From positions 1 to 13,105 of the forward strand of contig DGQA01000049.1 in assembly GCA_002390705.1 (NCBI GenBank): DNA of 13,105 nucleotides. The letters are read 5' to 3'. A program made the translations under genes and the position numbers. Source of the stretch: Actinobacteria bacterium UBA4426. Its GTDB lineage: Bacteria > Actinomycetota > Actinomycetes > S36-B12. Below are positions 1 through 6,302 of this stretch, one piece after another. The stretch's first letter is position 1. Each line of letters starts with the position of its first letter. Under the pieces are notes generated by a model. The model did not search any database and was not told where the DNA came from. It saw only the letters and a list, made by a program, of their open reading frames with translations.

Positions 1-237
1 GGCAAAAAACTAGATAAAATCTGTGCAATATTATGTTATAGCGATAGTGGACTTTGCACTTTTTGATCTTAGTTACAGCATGGCGCGGCTACTTCAAGCC
101 GGGGGCGATGCCGTCTTCACCCCTGTGGCGATCTCCTTGCAGCCTGAAACCATTAACTACTGCAGTCGAGTGTTCATGTCAGTTAGCGGGTCTGTTAACA
201 ACGCAGATCAACGCCATAGTTTTACCCGAATATGGCT
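1..237. other. Left-edge region with no recognised gene
   Basis: This is the stretch downstream of the minus-strand amidohydrolase, whose stop codon is at 238-240. The first 70 bases are AT-rich. A GC-rich core follows at about 80-150, with a short stem (CGGCT/AGCCG, loop ACTTCA) and a GGGG/CCCC pairing around 101-123. A 72-codon GTG-start frame (23-241, +) and a few shorter minus-strand frames run through it, but none has a ribosome site or a protein motif I recognise. No convincing terminator with a T-run was found behind the amidohydrolase. Confidence 0.4.
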
Positions 238-1419
238 TTAGCCTGTCCTAGCTCTTGGTGCAGCATCAACAATCGTTCTAAACACGGTGAAAGCCGTGTC
301 CATGGCTTCTTCATGGAACCGGGCATCGGCAGAATGATTAAAAGATGGGTTCGCTTCGGCTTGCGCGCCTACGTAGACCATCGCGCCCGGCCATTTTTGT
401 AAGAAATAGGAATAGTCTTCAATAACCATTGAAGGCTCCGGCATCCTCACTAGCGATTCTGCTAAATTCCCTTCCTCTAAAACTGAAATCAGGTCTTGCA
501 GTGCTTGATCGTCTGCGATCACTGCGGGGTATCCTTGCATAATTTCAAGATGCGCCTGCATATCTCGGTGGTCTAGTTCAATTATTTCTTGCAGACCACT
601 AATGAGTTCAGTGCGCACCGCGTCATTGGTCGCGCGAATAGTTCCCCGTAATCTTGCGGTAGCAGGAATAACATTAACGGTGTTTCCGGACTGAAACTCG
701 GTCACGGTGGCGACGGCCTTTTCCCCTTTTCGCGAGAGTGCCTTAGCTACGTTGATCATTTCCGCAAGGAAATGAGTACCGAGTCGAATGGGACTCCCAA
801 CACGCTCCGGCGCACTCGCATGCCCGCCCACACCCTTAATGTCAATGGAAAACCAATCGCCGTAGGCCATGAAGGTTCCAAATCGGTAATTGACTGTTCC
901 TAAAGGGAGCGCCGAATTAACGTGGACTGCATAAGTGTCAGCTTCAGAGATCCGCAGATTTCGATGCTCAAGAGTTGGCACGGCTCCACGATCTGTCTCT
1001 TCACCGGGCTGAAAAACAACAATCACATCACGCAACGGTGGGTTATCCACCAAATCGCCTGCCAGACCTAACATGGTCGCCATGTGCAGATCGTGACCAC
1101 ACGCGTGTGAGGCCCCCACTATCTCTGATGAAAAAGGCTCACCCGTTTCTTCTTTCACTGGTAAGGCATCCATGTCTGCTCGCAGGATCACTGGGCGAGC
1201 TGTGGGATCCGATCCGGCAATGCGTGCAGAGACCCCGGCTGAAGATCGGTGTTCAACGTCTAAACCCAACTGTTGTAACTCTTGCGCAATGTGCACGTGG
1301 GTATTCGGTAGTTCCAATCCGACCTCGGGAAAGCGGTGCAAGAAACGGCGATGCTCGCGCATGTATGAACGAATTTCCTGATTTGGTTGGAGCGAAGGTG
1401 ACGACTTGTTAACCTCCAC
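238..1419 (-). CDS. M20D family metal-dependent amidohydrolase (N-acyl-amino-acid / hippurate hydrolase type)
   Basis: Probable cytoplasmic dinuclear metal hydrolase that cleaves N-acyl amino acids or similar amides, yielding a free amino acid and a carboxylic acid; the substrate cannot be read from sequence. Numbering from the GTG start (393 aa), the motifs are in family order: HRFPEVG near 30, LRADMDALP near 81-88, ACGHDLH with metal ligands C107 and H109, FQPGEE with catalytic and metal Glu at 140-141, VHV with H166, a dimerisation-domain GGHASAP near 199-204, and a C-terminal FNHS with H362. The set C/H/E/H/H is that of the M20D branch. I prefer GTG at 1419 because AAGGG lies 6 nt upstream and the resulting N-terminus has the usual family length; an ATG at 1476 would add 19 residues and is possible. 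It is transcribed alone: a terminator lies upstream at 1634-1671 and a TATAAT box at 1526-1531. Confidence 0.9.
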   Translation of the reverse strand: MEVNKSSPSLQPNQEIRSYMREHRRFLHRFPEVGLELPNTHVHIAQELQQLGLDVEHRSSAGVSARIAGSDPTARPVILRADMDALPVKEETGEPFSSEIVGASHACGHDLHMATMLGLAGDLVDNPPLRDVIVVFQPGEETDRGAVPTLEHRNLRISEADTYAVHVNSALPLGTVNYRFGTFMAYGDWFSIDIKGVGGHASAPERVGSPIRLGTHFLAEMINVAKALSRKGEKAVATVTEFQSGNTVNVIPATARLRGTIRATNDAVRTELISGLQEIIELDHRDMQAHLEIMQGYPAVIADDQALQDLISVLEEGNLAESLVRMPEPSMVIEDYSYFLQKWPGAMVYVGAQAEANPSFNHSADARFHEEAMDTAFTVFRTIVDAAPRARTG

Positions 1420-1525
1420 ATTTAGCCCTTCACTCCGTGGCAAAAACTTACTGCGTAACTCGTTACCAAACAACATCTACCTGCCTGCCAAAAACCACCA
1501 AATGGATCTTTAATTTTCGTCCCAA

Positions 1526-1531
1526 ATTATA
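1526..1531 (-). promoter_or_regulatory. Consensus -10 box (TATAAT) for the amidohydrolase gene
   Basis: On the minus strand this hexamer is a perfect TATAAT, preceded by GGA. No good -35 is seen at 17-19 nt upstream (nearest TTATGG), so it may depend on the -10 alone. Predicted transcription start is about 1517-1520, giving a leader of about 40 nt to the ATG at 1476 or about 100 nt to the GTG at 1419. Confidence 0.5.
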
Positions 1532-1609
1532 TCCGTATTCCCAGAGATTCCATAAACATTTACTCGAGAGGCAGCAGCCTGTCTACCTGCTTAAACTGAT
1601 CCCTCCCCC

Positions 1610-1633
1610 AGATAATTTAAGAGTAAATTATCT
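1610..1633. repeat. Perfect AT-rich inverted repeat (10-bp arms, 4-nt loop)
   Basis: Arms AGATAATTTA (1610-1619) and TAAATTATCT (1624-1633) are perfectly complementary around the loop AGAG. It sits between the terminator of the hypothetical gene and the promoter of the amidohydrolase. It could be a protein-binding palindrome, part of the terminator structure, or an mRNA-end stabiliser. It lacks a T-run, so it is not itself a classical terminator. Confidence 0.6.
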
Positions 1634-1671
1634 AAAAGCCTCCCAGGACTCGCACCTGGTCGCGGGAGGCT
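1634..1671 (-). terminator. Rho-independent terminator of the hypothetical gene at 1715-2119
   Basis: Read on the minus strand, AGCCTCCC (1671-1664) pairs perfectly with GGGAGGCT (1644-1637), followed directly by further T residues (1636-1634). An inner stem CCAGG/CCTGG with a 7-nt loop competes with or extends the hairpin. It begins about 45 nt after the stop codon of the minus-strand gene ending at 1715 and points the right way to end its transcript. The inner part resembles a tRNA T-arm (see findings). Confidence 0.7.
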
Positions 1672-1714
1672 CCGACCCCTTCGTGGCGACGGTTTTAATG
1701 GGCGGTCAATTGTG

Positions 1715-2119
1715 CTACTTCCACTCCCAAAGATCCCAAGTGGATTGACCGTCAGCGTTGGTTTCATACTCAAAAACAAATGCGCCACCGTTGAGGGCAG
1801 AGAGTGAGGGTGCAACAGTCTCGAAGTAAGCGATGCCCCTAAACGTAAAACCGCCGTCAGCCGTAGGTGCTCCGGTCGCACTATAGGTGCCTGTGGCAAC
1901 ACCATCTGCCGCCATGAGCACGCCAGAGTTTGGGCACTCCCCGTACCATGAACCATTGGCTCTCATGCTCGAACTGAACGTGGCCATGACGGTTACTTCC
2001 GCGCCAGCAATGGTTCCGCTGCCAATCTCGACTGATTCCATCACTAGCAAACCGTTGACCGCTGGCAGCGGTTTCATTGTTGTTTGACCTTTTGTGGAAC
2101 CGATTTTTTCTCCGAGCAT
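1715..2119 (-). CDS. Conserved small protein of unknown function, probably beta-rich
   Basis: Function unknown. The 134-residue product has no signal peptide or membrane segment and alternates short hydrophobic and polar stretches with many Gly, Thr and Ser, as expected for a small beta-barrel. From memory it resembles an uncharacterised family ending in a Trp-Glu-Trp-Lys tail; features seen here are the N-terminal GEKIG, a central FRGIAYFET (93-101), LNGGAFVFEYE (109-119) and the C-terminal WEWK. I chose the ATG at 2119 because GAAGGG lies 9 nt upstream; the in-frame ATG at 2155 has no ribosome site and would add 12 residues. It is a single gene, divergent from the molybdopterin oxidoreductase and followed by its own terminator at 1634-1671. 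No catalytic residues can be suggested. That it is a real gene is likely; its role is not known. Confidence 0.75.
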   Translation of the reverse strand: MLGEKIGSTKGQTTMKPLPAVNGLLVMESVEIGSGTIAGAEVTVMATFSSSMRANGSWYGECPNSGVLMAADGVATGTYSATGAPTADGGFTFRGIAYFETVAPSLSALNGGAFVFEYETNADGQSTWDLWEWK

Positions 2120-2335
2120 GACGCCCATCCCTTCGCTAACACCAATGACGCTCATCAGCGTTGATCAGGATCTTACGTGATAAATCATTCACTCACATCC
2201 TTAATCAAACTTTCAGTTCTCTTGGACACGCAAAATTGGTACTCGGGATTGCGAATGTCTGGACTGTCAAAACCCGGACACCCGAAATTTTGTTTCCGTG
2301 GACGCGCGTTGGTCTTTGGTGGCAGGCTTGCACCC
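2120..2335. other. Divergent intergenic region between hypothetical gene and molybdopterin oxidoreductase
   Basis: This region must hold promoters for both flanking genes, but I see no convincing -35/-10 pair on either strand. A TGATCA palindrome (2162-2167) and a short inverted repeat ACGCT/AGCGT (2148-2161) lie close to the upstream alternative start of the hypothetical gene. The oxidoreductase frame stays open back to 2177, but those 53 extra codons contain no family sequence. Confidence 0.4.
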
Positions 2336-4570
2336 ATGGAGCCCCTCGCCGATCGCACCGTCTTGCGTATTTGTCCCCTCTGTGAGGCGAACTGTGGTCT
2401 GGAACTTCAGATTACGGGTTCGACCGTCACTTCGGTGCGCGGTGACAAGGCCGACGTTTTCAGTCATGGTTTCATCTGCCCCAAAGGTGTCTCCCTGGGT
2501 GAAATAGACGCCGACCCCACCAGAGTGCAGACCCCCCTGGTCCGCAATCCAGCCGGAGAATTGGTCCCCGCGACTTGGGAGCACGCATTTGATGTGGTTA
2601 GGGAGCGGTTGGGAACGGTAATCCGCAACCACGGCGCTGAGTCTGTGGGCATGTTTCTCGGAAATCCCAATGTGCACTCTCTCTCTGGTGCATTCATGTT
2701 GCCCGCACTCATAAAAGCGATCGGAACTTCCCAACGGTATTCCGCCAGCACAGTTGACCAGATGCCCAAGCAGGCGGCTTCGGCCATGATGTATGGCACG
2801 GCATTGTCCGTTGCTTTGGCCGATCTTGATCGCACCGACTACTTCTTGGTGTTGGGCGCAAATCCCCTGGTCTCAAACGGTTCAATGTTGACTGCTGCAG
2901 ATTTCCCAGGTCGGTTGCGTTCACTGCGCAAGCGCGGTGGTCGATTGGTGGTCGTTGACCCGATTCGCACCCGCACCGCGGACTTCGCTGATGAACACTT
3001 AGAAATCCGTCCCGGTAGTGACGCCCTGTGGCTGGCCGGCATTGCCCACGTTCTTGTCGTGGAGGCAGACCCCGACTTCGGCGCCGCTTCAGACTGGATT
3101 GATCCAGATGCTGTTGCGTCTTTGGTTTCTGCACTGACACCTTTCACCCCTGAGACAGTTGCCGAGGTAACGGGGATTGATGCCGAGGTTACCCGCCGCA
3201 TTGCGGCTGAACTCATGGCTGCGCCCAGTGCTGCGGTGTATGGCCGCATGGGCACAACTACATCGGGGCTCAGCCTGGACGGGGTCATACTGCCCATGGG
3301 AACAATTGCTTCCTGGCTCATCGACGTAATCAATATTACGATCGGTTCCTTAGATAGGCCCGGTGGCGTGATGTTCGCTTTACCTGCAGCCGGCGGGCCG
3401 TCCACTGAAGGAACCCCCGGGGTTGGTCACGGTGTGAGCATCCCAGGGCGCCGGCGCACCCGCGTTCGCGGTTTACCCAGTGTCCTAGGCGAGTACCCGA
3501 CTTCAGCTTTGGCCGAGGAAATTGACACCCCCGATCCGGTCAGCGGCGAGCACATCCGGGCAATGTGTGTCGTGGGCGGAAACCCGCTGATATCAACCCC
3601 GAACAGCCGACGGTTGCGCGCAGCATTCGGCTCCCTTGACTTCCTACTTTCGGTTGATCCCTATCTCACCGAAACCAATGCAATGGCCGATGTGATACTG
3701 CCAGTTTCTTCGCCGCTGACCCGACCCCACTTCGACGTAGTGTTCAACAACCTGGCGATTGCCAACCAGGCGCGCTACTCCCCCGCAGTCTTTCCTGTTC
3801 CCACAGGCCAGATGGATGAAGCAGATGTGTTGCTGACCCTCGCTGGGATCGCGATTGAAATCAATACCGGCAATAAAGTCACTGCCCAAAACATGGATGA
3901 CTTGTTAGCCGCAGCCGTTGCCCAGCAGGCGGTTAAAGACGCGGCCTCTCGCTTACACGGGTCAACCGTCGAAGCTGTTTTGGAGTCCGTTGCACCGCGA
4001 CATGGGGTGGATCGAATTCTTGACATTCGCCTTCGCAGCGGGCCGTACGGGTTGACCCTGCAACAGGTCATCGACGCACCACACGGCATTGACCTCGGGC
4101 CACTCACCCCACGCTTGCCGGAAGTTCTGAGAACTCCCAGCGGACGCATTGAACTCGCACCGCAAGTACTTGTATCGGCCTTGGGGGCAGCGAGTGCCGC
4201 CCTAGAGAATGCACCCAAAACAACACCCACCGGGCACTACCTACTCATTGGTAGACGTCAATTGCGCAGCAACAACTCGTGGATGAAAAATATTGACAAC
4301 CTTCAAGGGGGATCTAATCTCCCGACCGCCCAAATGCACCCACTTGATGCAGCCGCCCTAGGTCGCGCCAGCGGCGACATGATCTCCGTGAGCAGCGCTG
4401 ACGGTGAATTAATAATCGAGCTGGCTGTCAGCGACACCGTGTCACGCGGGTGCATCTGCATTCCCCACGGATGGTCCGATTTCAACGTAAACGTCTTAGT
4501 CAGCGTTGATCATGTAGACCCTCTCGGTGGAACCGCGGTACTTAGCGGACTACCTGTAATGGTTTCGTGA
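2336..4570 (+). CDS. Stand-alone molybdopterin-dependent oxidoreductase (DMSO reductase / formate dehydrogenase superfamily)
   Basis: Catalytic-subunit-type protein (744 aa) carrying a bis-MGD molybdenum cofactor and one [4Fe-4S] cluster; the substrate is unknown. From the ATG at 2336: the cluster motif CPLCEANC gives C13, C16 and C20, with C48 in the following CPKG, whose Lys50 is the conserved cluster-to-cofactor Lys. Pterin-binding motifs GANPLVSNG (from about 175), VGGNPLIS (about 414) and NAMADVILPV (about 448) follow, and the C-terminal dinucleotide-binding domain runs from about 635 (LIGRRQLRSNNSWM). Where formate dehydrogenases have Sec/Cys this protein has VDQMPK, putting Asp141 at the likely Mo-ligand position. 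There is no Tat signal, so it is predicted cytoplasmic. No electron-transfer or membrane partner is adjacent. This ATG gives the usual N-terminus just before the first Cys; AGG lies 9 nt upstream, a weak ribosome site. The 3' end overlaps the opposing L,D-transpeptidase gene by 29 bp. Confidence 0.88.
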   Translation: MEPLADRTVLRICPLCEANCGLELQITGSTVTSVRGDKADVFSHGFICPKGVSLGEIDADPTRVQTPLVRNPAGELVPATWEHAFDVVRERLGTVIRNHGAESVGMFLGNPNVHSLSGAFMLPALIKAIGTSQRYSASTVDQMPKQAASAMMYGTALSVALADLDRTDYFLVLGANPLVSNGSMLTAADFPGRLRSLRKRGGRLVVVDPIRTRTADFADEHLEIRPGSDALWLAGIAHVLVVEADPDFGAASDWIDPDAVASLVSALTPFTPETVAEVTGIDAEVTRRIAAELMAAPSAAVYGRMGTTTSGLSLDGVILPMGTIASWLIDVINITIGSLDRPGGVMFALPAAGGPSTEGTPGVGHGVSIPGRRRTRVRGLPSVLGEYPTSALAEEIDTPDPVSGEHIRAMCVVGGNPLISTPNSRRLRAAFGSLDFLLSVDPYLTETNAMADVILPVSSPLTRPHFDVVFNNLAIANQARYSPAVFPVPTGQMDEADVLLTLAGIAIEINTGNKVTAQNMDDLLAAAVAQQAVKDAASRLHGSTVEAVLESVAPRHGVDRILDIRLRSGPYGLTLQQVIDAPHGIDLGPLTPRLPEVLRTPSGRIELAPQVLVSALGAASAALENAPKTTPTGHYLLIGRRQLRSNNSWMKNIDNLQGGSNLPTAQMHPLDAAALGRASGDMISVSSADGELIIELAVSDTVSRGCICIPHGWSDFNVNVLVSVDHVDPLGGTAVLSGLPVMVS

Positions 4571-5753
4571 TTTGCGGGCCCGTCGAAGACTTCTCTAACC
4601 ATTCAACCCACGGGGCATTCCAAATAGTCATACCGTTTCCGTCATCGGTTTGGGTGCGCGAAGTGTTCTTCACAATGACAACGTCGCCGATTTCATTTTG
4701 ATTCCACCACCACTCCCCATCCGTGGTACTCATGCCCACGCAACCGTGGGAGACGTTGGCGCTGCCCTGGCTCCCAGCGCTCCACGGAGCCGCATGAACG
4801 AACTCCCCCGAATAGGTCATGCGCATTGCGTATTCGGCATTAACCCGGTAATACTCCGGGTTGTCCTCTGAAGTCCCACCCGATGCCGCATCCATAATGC
4901 GGGATCGCTCCTTAGTGATCAGAACTTTCGTTCCGGAGCGGGTTTCAAAACCTGCCTTTCCCGCCGTCACCGGAATAGTTTTGACTAACTCTCCACCCCG
5001 GAACACGTCCATGGTGTACGTGTTCGCATCAACCACACTCACCATGGAAGGCCGGAAAGAAAACGAATCTTTTGTACTCGTTTTTCCAAATACCTCAGGC
5101 TTGGCCTCCACCCCGGTAAGATTGAGATCCACTTCGACGCTCATATTTCCGGGCCAGAGTTCCTTGGGACGAAATTCAACTGTGCGGTTATCCCGCCACG
5201 CCCACGCCCCCAACACTGAGCGACTGGTGCGTACGGTCAGCGCAGCCTCAACTTCAGCCTTGTTCTCCACTCTCTTGTTGAAAGTGACCACAATCGGTTC
5301 ACCCACACCAACCACTTCACCCTCACTCGGGGTTACGTTGGCCTCGAAAAACTTCTCGGGCTCAAGAGTGGAAAACCTTGAGTCCAAAGACGTAACCCGG
5401 CCCCGAGCATCTGCCGCTTCGGCCGTGATCACGTAGTTAGCGGAATACTCCAAGGCCGCACCAGTTGCACTCCATTGGGAACCGTCATCTGAAAAAATTC
5501 CAGGCACCTCACCTTTGGGGCCCAGCACTGACACATGAATTAAACGACCCAGTTTAGCTTTAACGACAACCTGGGTCACCGGGTGAATATCTGTCCCCGT
5601 TAACGGCAACGCAGCAATACTCACCGTGGGATTAGGGTCAACCGTCGCGGTACTCACGGTCAACGTGGGGGTGCAGCCAGACAACAGCAGCACAGTGGCT
5701 ACTCCCGCAATGGGAATAACCACACGCACGCGGTTCTTTCTGGGGAAAAACAT
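4542..5753 (-). CDS. Lipoprotein L,D-transpeptidase (LdtMt2-like, YkuD domain)
   Basis: Cell-wall enzyme forming 3-3 cross-links between meso-diaminopimelate residues of peptidoglycan (known for the family), here anchored to the outer face of the membrane. The 403-residue product starts with a basic n-region, a hydrophobic stretch and the lipobox LSGC, with lipidated Cys27. Two Ig-like domains follow at about 40-130 and 135-235, as in mycobacterial LdtMt2, then the YkuD catalytic domain at about 236-365. The active-site signature is complete: His320 (VHAAPW) and SHGCVGMS with His336 and nucleophile Cys338. A short Trp-rich tail (TIWNAPWVEWLE) follows, as in related enzymes. The ATG at 5753 has a strong GGAGG 5 nt upstream. 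The gene lies 153 bp behind ctaF on the same strand, and its last 29 bp overlap the end of the opposing molybdenum enzyme gene. Confidence 0.93.
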   Translation of the reverse strand: MFFPRKNRVRVVIPIAGVATVLLLSGCTPTLTVSTATVDPNPTVSIAALPLTGTDIHPVTQVVVKAKLGRLIHVSVLGPKGEVPGIFSDDGSQWSATGAALEYSANYVITAEAADARGRVTSLDSRFSTLEPEKFFEANVTPSEGEVVGVGEPIVVTFNKRVENKAEVEAALTVRTSRSVLGAWAWRDNRTVEFRPKELWPGNMSVEVDLNLTGVEAKPEVFGKTSTKDSFSFRPSMVSVVDANTYTMDVFRGGELVKTIPVTAGKAGFETRSGTKVLITKERSRIMDAASGGTSEDNPEYYRVNAEYAMRMTYSGEFVHAAPWSAGSQGSANVSHGCVGMSTTDGEWWWNQNEIGDVVIVKNTSRTQTDDGNGMTIWNAPWVEWLEKSSTGPQITKPLQVVR

Positions 5754-5906
5754 GGACCCTCCACGCGCCGTCAGTGTGTGTCATCAGATTGCGTCAGGCT
5801 CAGCGTTGCCAGTATGCGCGTGTAATACGTCGTAAACCCAAACCCCTACGCCCAACTCATATGAGGGTACGACAAGTGTGGTGCGGAATCGGTTCCGAAA
5901 CACCGA
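5754..5906. other. Spacer between ctaF and the L,D-transpeptidase gene
   Basis: This gap could hold an end signal for the cta operon and a promoter for the transpeptidase. A small hairpin CGGAA/TTCCG with a TCGG loop is at 5884-5897, 10 nt past the ctaF stop, but it has no T-run and is at best a weak terminator. No clear -10 box was found. Read-through from the cta operon is possible. Confidence 0.35.
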
Positions 5907-6302
5907 TTAGTGGGCAAACTCTCCACGGTAGTACTCAAAGAGCCAGCCAATCACAGCAAACATGAGCGCAGCCACGCCCAACACGATCAGCCATACAGCG
6001 AAAATCAGACCAAACACCAGGGCCAAGACCGAAACCCCGACTGCCAGCGGCCACCACGAATGTGGGCTGTAGAAACCGTATTCGGGGTCTGCTTCGTCCA
6101 CCTGCGCATCAAGGCGATCCTCTGGACGGGGGTAGACCCGCTTTGAGGTGTAAAGCGCGTAAAAAGAAATTAAGAAAGCGAGCGCACCCGTCAACGCAAG
6201 TGCGGTGGTTCCCACTTCATCCCGGCTGAAGTACCAGTAGATTCCGGCGAGGAAGGCGTAGAAAATAAAACCCATCCCAAACAGTGCACCTTCTATCCTC
6301 AC
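5907..6302 (-). CDS. ctaF: Cytochrome c oxidase subunit IV, actinobacterial type (CtaF)
   Basis: Small integral membrane subunit (131 aa) of the actinobacterial aa3 cytochrome c oxidase, which in this phylum associates with the bc1 complex. Four hydrophobic segments are visible: about 7-25, 32-52, 83-103 and 105-123. The loop between the second and third carries the typical acidic stretch (PEDRLDAQ) and then GFYSPHSWWPL, which is characteristic of this family. It starts with GTG at 6300-6302, overlapping the ctaD stop as GTGA, a four-base overlap implying translational coupling. It is the last gene of ctaC-ctaD-ctaF; ctaE and the qcr genes are not in this window. Confidence 0.95.
   Translation of the reverse strand: MRIEGALFGMGFIFYAFLAGIYWYFSRDEVGTTALALTGALAFLISFYALYTSKRVYPRPEDRLDAQVDEADPEYGFYSPHSWWPLAVGVSVLALVFGLIFAVWLIVLGVAALMFAVIGWLFEYYRGEFAH

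Noticed and set aside
95..155. Fluoride-type riboswitch, suggested by GGCGATG and nearby CCCC
   Set aside because: The conserved downstream part (CUGAUG with pairing back to the first loop) is absent, and the region is followed on the plus strand only by a convergent gene.
1637..1671. 3' end of a tRNA gene on the minus strand
   Set aside because: Only a T-arm-like hairpin is present; no D-arm or anticodon arm precedes it and the acceptor pairing is internal to the hairpin, so it is better explained as a terminator.
2177..2335. 53-residue N-terminal extension of the molybdopterin oxidoreductase
   Set aside because: It is not Tat-like (no twin Arg motif), has no ribosome site, and family members normally begin shortly before the first cluster Cys.
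2839..3405. 188-codon open frame on the minus strand
   Set aside because: It is antisense to the molybdopterin oxidoreductase; composition-driven shadow with no motif.
2155..4512. 13-bp identical sequence (TCAGCGTTGATCA) at 2155-2167 and 4500-4512 as direct repeats flanking the molybdenum enzyme gene
   Set aside because: About one 13-mer match is expected by chance in a window of this size, the second copy is inside the coding sequence, and there are no integrase or transposase remains.
4861..5436. 191-codon open frame on the plus strand
   Set aside because: It lies entirely antisense to the L,D-transpeptidase, whose motifs and signal peptide are clear, and its product shows no recognisable domain.
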